NCBI GenBank assembly: GCA_034440615.1
Contig: JAOTOM010002915.1
Location: 1-64,000, forward strand
Origin: Ashinkailepas kermadecensis
Lineage: Eukaryota; Arthropoda; Thecostraca; Neolepadidae
Reading direction: 5' to 3'
Length of the DNA stretch: 64,000 nt
In this document: in pieces, positions 33,841 through 45,289 of the stretch
How the letters are laid out: every line of letters begins with the position of its first letter
Position numbering within the stretch: the first letter of the stretch is position 1
The notes under the pieces: model-generated
Seen by the model: only the letters and a program-made list of their open reading frames with translations
Told to the model about the DNA's origin: nothing
Databases searched by the model: none
Program-made: the position numbers and the translations under genes

Positions 33841-35845
33841 GTCGTGCCGGGGTACTTGAAAATCACGATATGGGCCCAAAAAGATCCGGCCGGGGCCCAT
33901 GAAAATCACGCTGAGCCTAGGGGTACCAAAAATTCACGCCCGGACCATGAAAATCACGCTAGGCGCACGATAGGTCGTACCGTTCCCCAACAGTATCATT
34001 GGAACACAAATGAAGCCGGGGCAACGAAAAACAATCCGGACATGGATAATCACTCTGGGGTCCCAACAATGACACCAAAAGCATCCAGAACGTATTGGAC
34101 ACCCACGGTATCGAGGTCGCTAAAACTCGCGCTAGGGATCCAAGCAAATGACGTCGAGACACAAAAGATTACATTGGACTAAAAAAGTCGCGTCGCAGCC
34201 CTTGAAAATCTCACTGGGGACCAAAAAGGTCGCGCCTGGACCCCAAAGGTTGCAGCCGCCCAAAAAAATCAATTATCTACAGGAATGTCACTCTGCGCCC
34301 CAAAAATGGGGTTAAAGTCCCCCCAAAACCCGTTGGGCACTGGAAAAAAACCTGTCAGGGCACCGAAAAAAATCGCACCTGGAGACCGAAGAATCGTACC
34401 AGGACCCAAAAATATCACACAAGGACCTTTAATAAAATAGAACTAGTCCAAAAGTTCACACCGGGACTCGATCGAATCGACCCCAGCACCGGAAAATTAA
34501 GAACAGGTCAGGAAAAAAATTACCCGGAGGGCATTTATACTCCGAAAGGTGCCATCGGCTGAAAAAAAAGTCCTTCGGTGGCCGCAGTGACATATTAAAG
34601 GGGCAAATGCCCCCTCCCTCCTAAGAGGGATATACTCCCAAGAATCGAGCCGAGGTCCCCAAAAGTCGCGCTGGGGCCACAAAAATTCGCGTCGGTCCAC
34701 CAGAATTCGCGTAGGGGCTCCAAGTAAATACGGCGGGCCCCAGAAAACTCGCTCCGAGGCACGAAAATCTGCAACAGGAACCGCCAAGATCGCGTTGGGG
34801 TCACAGCTAAGTACAACGCACCCCGCAAACTCAAACCGGTCCCACCAAATTTCGCGCTCGGACCCACAATTCCCATCGGTAGTACCAAAAATTTGGACTG
34901 GGCATCAAAAATTACCGTCGGGGCTGCCAACAATTGGTTTCTAGGGCTCCACATAGGCACCGTGTGACCCCCAAAGTCGCATTGGTATCCGAAAAATAAA
35001 GCCGGAGCCCTCCAAAATATGGAGGGATTCCAAAAAAAAGTCCGTGTCAGGACAATGGTTCTGGAGTACCGAACATGTCATCAGATACCTTTACAAATCG
35101 CGCACGGCATCGAAAAACATACCGGAGCTGGAAGAAAATCGAGGTGAGATACAAAAACATGCCGCCAGGGACTTGAAAAATCAGGCCGGGATTCGGAATT
35201 GAAAGAAAATTCAGAAGAGATCCACAAAAATCGCGTTGAGCCCAGATAACTGGCGTTGGATCCCGGAACCACGCGCCTGGGCGCGATAAGTCGCGCTAGG
35301 ACCCAGAAAAATCGCACCGAAGCCCCAAAATCGTACTGGGGCCCCACAAATATGCGTCAGAAGCCCCAAGTAAACACAGCGGGACCCTAAGAGCACAACG
35401 GGGACCGAAAATGCGACTGGCCCTCCAAAGCGCAGTCTCGCAAACAGCGACAGGGCCCGAAAACATGCGTTGAAGCCATAACTATATATACCGGGAACTC
35501 TAAAAAAACAACAACAAAAAACACCGGAAGCTCTCAAGGCACACAGGGGCCATACGACCACACAAGGGCCTGAAAAGAGGCTGGGGCCGCAAAAAGCAAC
35601 ATGGTCCCAAAACGAACAAAAATACCGGGCACTAAGTAAACACATCGAGATCTTTGAAAGCGCCCCGACAACTAAAAAAAATATTCGGTGCGCAAAAAAA
35701 GCAACAAACCCTAAGACGAGCAGGGGTTTCGAAAATGCGTTGGGACTCTAACAAAAATGGATTGGAGCCCTAAGACACATCCGTAGACGAAGAAATACGA
35801 AACGGGTCCAAGGAAGTACACGCAGACAGGGCCTCGGTTCGGTAG
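33841..35845. repeat. Highly diverged 20-23-bp array, AAAATCGCGC/GGGGCCC family
   Basis: About 80-90 units loosely match (C)AAAAATCGCGCYGGGGCCC, for example AAAATCACGCTGAGCC, AAAAAGGTCGCGCCTGGACC, AAAAATCGCACCGAAGCCCC. Almost every unit differs, yet spacing is kept. It is the inverted counterpart of 9709-10150. Overlapping 81-144-aa minus frames are artefacts. Confidence 0.75.
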
Positions 35846-36475
35846 CCAACCTGGAAGCATGTTTAATCAAAAATATGAGGTGCATCAAGGCTCAGCGGGT
35901 ATCCTTATTTCTTCACCATAAAATATGGGAAGTAGGGAACTAATGATCGAATTTAATTAATCGAATTTTCGCAGCGAACGCCCATACGAAGCATTTTATC
36001 ACGTCAGATATGGCGCAAGTCTATCATGTGGCAGCAATTAGCAAAGCGTAGGACGCCCAGCAGAATCCGTAGCATCGCACGAAGTGTGGCGAATGCGCCG
36101 AATGCGCAAGATGGGTGTGCACGTGCACTAACGTTGGCGTCGTGGCGACCGGGCACTATGAACTGGAATGTCTGAAATTGGCAATTTTTACATTTTAAAG
36201 TGATTTGTGTAGGTGTAATTTCAGCAGTGCGAGGTGACTTATCAAGGGATACCAAAAGAATACATTCGAACAGGGTGGGGAGCTAGGTTTGAAATCCGAC
36301 GAATCAGAAACGATAGTGGTAGATTAGGCCCCTCCACAGGATAATTCAGTTGATCACTAATTATTTTATTTAATAAAGTCCCCTTTGGCAAAATAGTGGT
36401 CGAAATCGGAAGACTTTATTGAGTAGTTGACCCCCTCCAAATACGTTTGCTCCCCTCCCCTTGACGCAAATATAG
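35846..36475. other. No recognisable gene
   Basis: Unique-looking, AT-rich. An 83-aa minus frame (36004-36255) is unremarkable. Confidence 0.4.
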
Positions 36476-36479
36476 GTTC

Positions 36480-36600
36480 GTCACTGGTTCCCCAATAATT
36501 TGCAGAAACTTACGCCCATGGAGCAAAGCCAACATTTCGGTGGGAAATTCCCCCTCACAAGCATACAAAACAACACCGATGACCCATATGAAATGGGAGG
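36480..36600 (+). repeat. Dispersed repeat family B, copy 2 (3' part)
   Basis: Contains CAATAATTTGCAG, GAGCAAAGCCAACATTTCGG, TGGGAAATTCCCCCTCACAA and AGCATACAAAACAACACC, matching the later blocks of the copy at 38395-38545. Confidence 0.65.
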
Positions 36601-37660
36601 AATGATGTTTTAAAATGTATTTTCTTCCTACAAAGTTGTCTTCTGTGATTACAGCCTGCATGATTAGAGCTTCCCAGCTTCAATACCTTCTCAAAGACAT
36701 AATTTACAAAACGGTACAGCACAGCGATAACCATGGGCGTGACGGCGTGGAATTCGAACGTTTTGCATTATTTATGAATTGTCATTGTTACATTGTTGCA
36801 TTGCCATTGATGCATTGTTGTTCAATGCTTGTTCTTGCCGTTAATTTTTTCGCGGAGGATTTATTATTTTAGCTTCTGTGCCAAGTGCCTTGCGGCCAGC
36901 ACCAAATATTATTACAAAAATGAATAAATCCCTAAGATGACGATCAGAAAACCAATTCAATCCACTTCTCGTTGTCACCTTCGCGAAATTGTCGTCCTAG
37001 GACTGATAAATGATCGTTTAAGCTTGTTTATGATATCAAGCTGGTGGGAATGACTAAGAGTAGTGATGAACCTAGCTATATTCAGTTAAACTTGGTGGAC
37101 ATAGAAGTGGGTTGATCAATGGGAGATATCTTTAGGATATGCCCAGCACGAGCCCCACCAGCTCGCTACAATCTAGAGGCCAACGGGAAGATTCTTCTCG
37201 TCGATAAAGCATAAAGATGTTGATTTGTTTTGGCACTGACGTATTTATCCACATTTTCTTATTTATACCCTGGTATGGCTCAGTTCTCAGCGGAAAAAAA
37301 AAGATTCTTGCTTTGCGTTTTGCGTAAATGATGCACTATGCCAAGAACAAACAAGACATCAATATGAAATCATGTTCCCATTCGGGAACCATACTAAGAG
37401 ACTAAAAAGCAATGGGAGGCCCTAACACAGTGGAGGCCCCCTTTCGGGGAGCAGGAGGCCCCCTATCAACATTGCCCCCCTGGAAGAATTTCGTGGCGAC
37501 GCCACTGCTTTTGGGCACAAATGAGGGGCATAAAGATTCTTCTCACATTTCCATAATTCAGTGGTATTTTTCGTTTTCTCAAACATTGCCCTGGTCTTAA
37601 TTTATATCAGGGTAAGTTGATCCCAGTGCATGGGCATGATGTCTGAAAATCACTGCGGGG
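36601..37660. other. No recognisable gene; repeat-end fragment at 37405-37512
   Basis: Mostly unique AT-rich DNA. 37405-37512 has GGAGGCCCC runs and GTGGCGACGCCACTG, resembling the end of a transposon related to 31085-31200. Confidence 0.4.
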
Positions 37661-37665
37661 GGGGG

Positions 37666-37800
37666 GCACAATACACGAAGGCAATGGGTGGTCTCAAAAT
37701 GGATTTGGGGGCAGATTCCAGAGGCTCCACGCTAAAATCTGAAATTATTGGGGGGGGGGCAAAGTCAACATTTGTATGTGCGTTCTCCCAGTGGTATGCG
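37666..37800 (+). repeat. Dispersed repeat family B, copy 3
   Basis: CACGAAGGCAATGGGTGGT, AAAATGGATTTGGGGGCAGA and TGAAATTATTGGGGGGGGGG then CAAAGTCAACATT are in the same order as the other copies. Confidence 0.7.
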
Positions 37801-38394
37801 CGGCACCTTGAACCACACAGTAACGTTTTCGGAAAAGTAGCCCATGATTACCACCACCATATCTGGTGGACGCCCTGACTTCAGGCTCTTGAGGTACACC
37901 ATCAATAGATTAAGTAACGTTCTGACGCATGGACACCATTGTGGTTCGGACCCTGCGGTGTCGCCGGCAACTGAAGCTCTGTGGAGAGCAGCAGACCGTC
38001 TATCCGACGTGAGCTGGCCGCCGACGCCCGACGCGCCGCGCGCCCAGCCGCTAACGTACACAAATGTGTTGCGTAACTACTGTTCGAGTTAAGGTCCCAC
38101 CACATGCATCGATGTCAAGGTGAAATGGAGCGTAGAATTCCAAAATGTGTGTTTAAAGAAAACAAGGGGGGTTATTTTTTCACAAATCGAAATGGTACAC
38201 AAAATATGGTACAAAATATGGCTTTAAAATGTTAGAATATTGGTCCGGTTATATCGGCAAATGGTACCCTGGCACCCCGCAATAGTTTTCGGATGTTAGA
38301 AACCTTTCCCCGTTCCAAGGATACATCGATTTAAAAAGATCAGTATGTGATATGACTTCACGGGTGTTGATTTCTGGAAACAAAACCGCGGAGG

Positions 38395-38545
38395 CAAAAT
38401 ACATGAAGGCAATTAGCAGCCGCAAATGGATTGGGGGCACACTCCATAGGGTCCCATGGTAAAAGTTGAAATTATTGGGAGGGCGCAAAGCCAACATTGA
38501 GTGGGCAGTTTCCCCCTCAAAAGTACGCAACAACTCCCTGCGTGA
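38395..38545 (+). repeat. Dispersed repeat family B, copy 4
   Basis: ATGAAGGCAATTAGCAG, TTGGGGGCACACTCCATAGG, GTCCCATGGTAAAAGTTGAA, ATTATTGGGAGGGCGCAAAG. The best-preserved copy in the window. Confidence 0.75.
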
Positions 38546-39625
38546 CGTCATGTGTTTACGTCACCGTACAGGACAAATCGCCTGGTCAGAGAGACGCACA
38601 CATTTCAGAATGGTGTTCAGGGAGTAAAATAACCCTTTGGACATAACTTAAGCAAAATATGAGGGGTGAGATGTTATCGGCCGGTTCAGTCTGCGTGGAA
38701 ATGAAGCCAATCATTATGTATGGCACGGCAAGTCATTCGATTATCAAGTTGTTTCGGCTCCCTCGAGATCTCGCTAACCAATGGACCAATAAAAAAATTA
38801 GTTCGGAAGCTTGCGTCATTAAGTACATGTTCATCAAAATAAAACTTCGAAATTATACAATGGCGGATGCAGTGGTAAAGAAGGGGAAGTAATGTCACTG
38901 TTTGTTTACTATAGCCCTTAGGCTTACGTTCGCATTCGATAACAATTACCGTCAATGAACTCTGCATTAATAGTGCATAGCAGGATAACCGAAGTTGTGG
39001 GATACACCTCTCGTCGGTAAAAAGTCGCTTTGTGATGAACTCATATTTCTTCAGAAATACGGAGTATATTAGTCATATTATGCCGAATGTTGTTGTACAG
39101 ATGACAAAAATAATAATATCATAGGTCACGCCGGGTACACACAAATGTGTTAGCCACCTTATTTGCTTACCCTGGATCCGCCTCTGGTCAAACATATGTA
39201 TCAGTTTTTGCATAAAACATATTCGAAACTTCACGCGTTCTGAATCATCAGGAACAGCCAGGCTTGTCCACGTTCTAATTACTATGAACGCTTTCCTTGT
39301 GCTTCAACATACTTAGTATGGATGCCTGCCCCTCGAAAGCTAACCTTGATTACATGCTGAAAATTGTGATATTCTTTCCCTGTCAAAATTCCCAAGAAAT
39401 CAACAATGGTGAGACGGTGACTTGCTTTATTTTCGTGTTGAAGACCACTGCAAGCCCCCGCTGCCTTGCCCTGGAACCGCATCCGTCTTTAACATGCATA
39501 TTTAGTAAAGGAAAATGTGCAACATATATGTGGTGGTGGTAGGTGTTAAGGACCACAGTACACCAGAAAGCAAGTAAAAAAACCTTTCCCCATCTAGCGC
39601 AACGGGAAAACCTGAAGAGCAAAAA
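38546..39625. other. No recognisable gene
   Basis: Short frames only (77-93 aa), on both strands, no motif recognised. Confidence 0.4.
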
Positions 39626-39627
39626 TG

Positions 39628-39766
39628 GGTGTGTTTTGTTCGTGCGCGTATGTTGCAAGTGACGATGTATACAGCATCATCTGCATCATCTACATCATAC
39701 TTGTTACATTAGCTACATCATCTGCGTCATCACTTGCAACATATGCGCGCAAACAAACGACACCCA
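39628..39766. mobile_element. MITE-like inverted-repeat element, about 139 bp
   Basis: The ends GGGTGTGTTTTGTTCGTGCG (39628) and, inverted, GGGTGTCGTTTGTTTGCGCG (from 39766 leftward) continue into TATGTTGCAAGTGA on both sides, giving arms of about 40 bp with about 80% identity. The centre is CATCATCTGCATCATCTACATCA-like. No clear target duplication. Confidence 0.65.
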
Positions 39767-39847
39767 GACCTTCAAATTTGATTCATGATTACAAAATAGA
39801 CATAGTGGAATAACTATGGAACTATGGACAATGGAATAATGATAACT

Positions 39848-39880
39848 ACCGTGCCCAATAATATGGGCACGGTGGCTTTT
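39848..39880 (+). other. Perfect 10-bp stem-loop followed by T-run
   Basis: ACCGTGCCCA (39848-39857), loop ATAATA, TGGGCACGGT (39864-39873), then GGCTTTTT. It looks like a terminator hairpin, but no transcription unit ending here is known. Confidence 0.7.
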
Positions 39881-42630
39881 TAAACAATTGTGACAAGCAA
39901 CATTTTACGTTTATTATTATATTTAGTAGCATGTGCCAGATATTTCAGACCTATTTCTGGGTGCTTCAGATATTACTGATAGAATTGTATGGCATGGTTT
40001 GCTTTATGAAGTCACACATCTTTATTTTTCTAGCTACATCTACACATGGGGTCGAAGTGAAATGTTTCCCGCCTTGATGGATGTCAGGAAATCAGTTTGC
40101 AGGATGTTAACCTAGCCAACTTCCCTTTTAAGGTGTGAATAAATTGTTTTATCTCCTCCCCCAGTGTGATAGTAGTGGTCATATGCGCAACCGAAAGGTC
40201 TCGAAAACGTGGTACCAAAGTTCGAAAAGTGATTTTGGGGCGGCAGAGCGAACAATTTTCGAATTTCGGGACCTCAAAAATAAAGTGGCCGAAGTTCAAT
40301 ATTCTTTTTCGGAGGGTGTTTTGGTGACTTTCTGCCCCACCACATTTCGGTACCTCGGATCGCACTGATCGTGACATATTTTGTCCGTATTCCGTTTTGA
40401 CCTAGCTCTTGCATGGCGGAAGATTAATATTCAAAACCGAACGTTCCATGCATTCTTGCCCTGTTTTGTCCTGAGATGAAACTGTGTATAATCTTCATCA
40501 CGGTTGAAAATGGCTTGGCGCCGAAATACATCCGAGTGATCGAAGATACTTTTGAACTATTTTGTAATCTGATTATAATGCGCATAAAATCAGGAATTTT
40601 CACCACACTACTAAACATAGCGCTCAATACCGTGCTTCAAGAGATAAATACTTTTTCATTTCATTCAAGTATAATGACCGCTTAGGACTGTGAAAAAAAT
40701 CAAAGTCGTTATAAAATCGATATATTGGTTAGGAAAAACATCCTTACCTATGAGGTTTTCATAGGTCAAGCATACTATGTCTGTTTTCAGGTACAATGTC
40801 AGCCCATACTATAGTGGCATCACAAACTCGATCGCATGTGCCGCTTTTACCGCCTGAAACGGTTGCTTGTTGCCATCCGATGCAACCTAACCAAATTCCA
40901 CTGACAGGTCAATCCAGCAGTAATTATCCTAGAGAGGTCAGTGTGTACCGCGTGCCCTCAAGTGGCACATACTGGGTACGACAGAACACGAGATAGCGCA
41001 TTATGTGGTATATACGGAAGCGTACGTCCGTTTATCGTGCTCGTAGAAATGTAGCCTATGCACATGTAACGCATTGCACACTGAATCAAACAAGCAATTT
41101 AACATCTTTTCGCCAAATAACCTCACCTGACCCGAGGACAACAAGTTCAGATTGAATAATTACTGGAATCTAATTAATGCATGCATCGACAATGCATCCA
41201 TGTGCGGAACTACCGAACTGCCTGCAACCGCAATTATTCACATGGGCCCAAATATCGGACTGAAACCTCTCAACAACAAGAACAATCGGATTCATGCCAT
41301 ATTACTCTGAGTTGCCAGATTTTGTGCAACCTTTTGTGCAAAATATGGAAGAAAAGAACATCAACAACTCCAAAAGGTGCCCATGGGTACCCTCGCACAC
41401 GATAACAGCCGCTAAAATGTATCACTGCAGACATACCACACGGTTAGATTGAACACTGTAATGAACATAAAATGAAGCAGATACAACAAGACAATGTAAT
41501 TCAAACAAAGGCGGTACTCACCGGCTGCGATGTTGCAGTTTGGTTGACACCGAAACACCGGAGCACTTCCTCGACCATGGCCGCAGGGCAACACAAAGCC
41601 TAACCGACAGTGGTCGTTCGCACATCAAATGTGCCACAAATCTCCATCGCAAGCACGTTTCGCTGTCACTCAAGCACGTTTCGCTGTCACTTCGAGCACT
41701 CCAACACATAGTGATAACCCAGGCCTAGCAATGCGACCCTGATTTGTAGATATAGTGTCAGGTCTCCGCCGAACCACAACCGGAACCGTCCGTCACAACA
41801 CACCGCATGCGACCTCATCTCGGCTACTGTGCAATCTGCCGTCAGCGTTTGCCGCTCGTGCTTCGAAGCTTGCGCACAAGCGCCCGAGGGCACGGCGGGA
41901 CCAGTCTTCGAGGTTCACCTTTGACCCCGTCGGAAATCGTCGTCACGTGACCGTTTAACAGCCGCGCAGGGAAGTCGTCGGCTGTCTGAAGAAATATAAT
42001 TCCTTCGGCATGATAATGGGAGAGTGAATCTACACGTGGCGAGTAAAGCATGAGCGCATTCGAAGTTTGCAGGGCTGTAGTTGTCTGTGAGCACCTTCTG
42101 CCCTGCCATATCCGCCACGCCATGAGGCGGAAGTTGAAATTGTCCAAAGCTGGTGAGAAAACAACAAACCTGACAAAGCGCCGATCACCCCACCAACAGT
42201 AATGGTTCCTGCTGTCATGGGAAGAACAAGGGACTGCTGATAACCAGAATGGTTATTGAAATTCGATCGGTGAAAAATGATATGTTACAGCAAGGTGGAA
42301 AGTAGAGGCGGGGCAGGTCCATGGGCGCTAATGGAGCCACACCCCCTCCACCCAACAGGCAGATTTTGCCTACTTTTGCACTAAAATAGCATGTTCGCGA
42401 CACCAAGAACATTTTATGAGATAAATATTGTCGCAAATAGATCCAACGAATGCTTTTCAAATCTGATGAGTTTTAAAATATCGGAGATGTTTTTTTATAT
42501 AAATGTATTCCCTAAGGCAGGCTTCAAGATCCGCTACTGCAAAGCAGTAACATAACTTCGCGATCAATCGCAAGTCAAATCCAACTCCGAAATTCTGGTG
42601 AAAAAAGGCATCGCACCCGATCCAAATCGA
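39881..42630. other. No recognisable gene
   Basis: AT-rich with frames under about 100 codons. A 24-bp duplication, CAAGCACGTTTCGCTGTCAC, lies at 41650-41694. No domain or splice evidence. Confidence 0.4.
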
Positions 42631-42634
42631 ATCC

Positions 42635-42664
42635 AATCCGATCATCCGTACGGATGATCGGATT
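42635..42664. other. Perfect 30-bp palindrome
   Basis: The half-site AATCCGATCATCCGT is followed directly by its exact reverse complement, with no spacer. It is preceded by ATCGAATCC-like half repeats (42618-42634). Confidence 0.95.
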
Positions 42665-42669
42665 TCTAT

Positions 42670-44155
42670 GACGTTATACTATGCAATAGGCACTGCACCT
42701 TCATTGCATGAGCAAGGGGGCCGTCACATCTTCTTGGCGGACCTCACTTAAAAGCCAACATATTAGATGTTTAGCTGAACTATAAATGCATCTCAGGTGC
42801 ACGGATCAAACATGGGAACAGATACGGGCTGTTGGCTTGGAAGTCGAAGTCGCAGCCATGATAAGATCATGAAGCCAAAGATAGCTGGTGAATGCTACGA
42901 AACCGAAGTCAATGTCAACAGTGCAAAAAAATTGTGAAGCGGGAGCCGAAACCAAGTCGAAAATACGTGATCTCCCAAAGCCGAAGCCGTTGACCTCTAA
43001 CGAAATGAAAGTGAGGTGAAAGTCAATCCGTCAAGTCGTGTAAATCCGAAGTTCATGATTCTAATATTTCTTGAATTGAGAAATGATAGTGATATTTAAA
43101 TTCGCTCAGAGATCAATATCTTGCTCGATTATTCGAAGCAATTTCGACTTGTGGTGAGAGAAGTCCATTTGCAATTACGTGGCCGGCCACCAGTCATAGG
43201 ATCCTCCTATAAATGTGCAGTAAATGATAAGTTTATCGAAGGTCAGTGATCGGACCTGGGGTGGTTGAGCAGCTTTTATTTTGGAGGTTTTATCTTAGTT
43301 TTATTTAGCTTTTATCCTTGGAGAGGCATTCCACGAAAGTACAGGACAATTCAGTAAGGATATTAGGGAGAATGCATTCCTTAATCACCTACTCACACAC
43401 AGCGTTACCTAGGAATTCCGTCAAAGGGTGGGGGCAGTTCGATTTGGAGGAAACCAAGCTACCGATTAAAAAAAAATATCCCCGCATATCGACTACTATT
43501 TTTTAAAGGGTTAATTTCTTAACATGAAATAATTTGTGAGAACTTAATGTTAAGTTGGAGAACACCAGCCTACCACCACCGCTTCTAAATCACCGAGAGA
43601 AATGTATATGACGGAGAAATATATACTTGAACAGTAACTGATAATAGATGGTATATTTTATATGTTCAGTGCATAAATTTGCTGTCCTCAATTTCAGCAA
43701 TGAGGTGCTTCTAATTCTTTTGTAATTAAGCATTGTTCAACAGCCCATTATTTATATTGAGTCGGCACTAGGCCATGTCTAGACATCATCATAGTTTGAG
43801 TGTTCTACCCATACGAAGGAGGTTCGAGAGTATAGAGTTCCAACCCAAGTGCGACTGGTGACAGTTGCAACTGGAAGAGATTGTTGAGTTGATGACGTTG
43901 ACTCGAAGTAAAACAAAATAATGCAAATATTATAGTGGCGACAATGACAGTACCACAATCTCCAGACACGGGTCGTGACGAGATATGTGTGCCGTGTTCG
44001 CGCCTGGTGAAGGTGTGGCAAGATGTCGCGCTGACCGCTCGAGACGGCCCGGCCCCCCTCCTATTGGTGCCATTCTGTGTCATTTTAAGGCGGCCTCCTG
44101 CGAAATGGCGCGATAAATCACGGTTATGGGAGCGAGGCTCCACACGGCCGGCAGA
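42670..44155. other. No recognisable gene
   Basis: 42830-43040 has loosely repeated GAAGCCGAAGTC-type words, perhaps another decayed array. The rest is unique-looking. Confidence 0.4.
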
Positions 44156-44158
44156 CCG

Positions 44159-44420
44159 GCGGCTACTGCCGACCAGCTGCGGTCGGCCGGCGGCTACTGC
44201 CGACCAGCTGTGGTCGGCCGGCGGCTACTGCCGACCAGCTGTGATCGGCCGGCGGCTACTGCCGACCAGCTGTGATCAGCCGGCGGCTACTGCCGACCAG
44301 CTGTGGTCGTCGGCGGCTACTGCCGACCAGCTGTGACCAGCCGGCCAGCTGTGGTCGGTCGGTCAGCTGTGGTCGGTCGGTCGCTGTGGTCGACCGTCGG
44401 CCACTGGCCGGCCAGTTGCG
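44159..44420. repeat. 31-bp hairpin-forming minisatellite
   Basis: GCGGCTACTGCCGACCAGCT then GTGGTCGGCCG repeats with CCGACC starts at 44169, 44200, 44231, 44262, 44293 and 44323, then degenerates. Most units contain CCGACC-AGCTGT-GGTCGG, an inverted repeat. Confidence 0.95.
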
Positions 44421-44541
44421 CCGACAGCTGGCCGACCAATCGGTAGCTCGCCACAGCCGACTTACCGCTCCGTTTGTCATGTTTATATTCCTCGACGAGA
44501 TGTGCCTGCCCGGCCATTTCGTGTTCGGTCGGGGAGCGCCG

Positions 44542-44660
44542 GCGGGTGCAGACGCTCTCGTTCGCTCGGGGAGGCGGCGGGTGCAGACGCTCTTGTTCGC
44601 TCGGGGAGGCGGCGGGTGCAGACGCTCTCGTTCGCTCGGGGAGGCGGCGGGTGCAGACGC
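44542..44660. repeat. 35-bp minisatellite, just over three copies
   Basis: GCGGGTGCAGACGCTCTCGT then TCGCTCGGGGAGGCG repeats from 44542 at 35-bp spacing. Confidence 0.95.
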
Positions 44661-44896
44661 AGTCATCGCGTTCACTAATGCATTTGTTGTCTGTCATGCA
44701 GGGTGTGCCATAGGATTGGTCACATGTGGAGACCTCTCGAGATTCGAAGTGTGATCCCGCGGCAAGAATTTCCCTCTCACAGATAAAAATCAAAAACAGA
44801 ATGAAAAAGGCATCGGTTGTGTTGTTTTCTCAGCCCCCTCCCCCATTGGCTGCATTGCAGTTATATTTATTTTTCTCACAAAGTAAATTTTAGTTA

Positions 44897-45025
44897 GGGA
44901 GGATCCACGAAGGGACCAACGTGCCCAGGGAGGATCCAGGAAGGGACCAACGTTCCCCATGGAGTATCCAGGAAGAAACCAACGAGCCCAGCCAGGATCC
45001 AGGATGGGACTAACGAGCCCTCGTT
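44897..45025. repeat. 30-34-bp degenerate tandem repeat, four copies
   Basis: GGATCCA(C/G)GAAGGGACCAACG recurs with CCCAGGGA-like spacers and increasing divergence to 45025. Confidence 0.85.
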
Positions 45026-45289
45026 ATTTTTCCTTTCTTTTTTCTTAACCTGTGTCACCACAGTACAAGGCGATACAACTGGCACCGCTGGAGCGGCCGT
45101 CATCACAACCATCGCTGGGATGTCTGCTTCGCCATGGCTTGACCCAGTGCACTGGGACAGCTGTGGCCGCTTGGGCGGTCGTCACCGCCAGGACGACCGT
45201 GGCCCTTAGGGCGGCCGTGGCCACGGGAACGACCGCCGCCGCTAAAATGGCGGTGGGAACCTTCCCATTCCTCGGCAGCACTTACGGCT

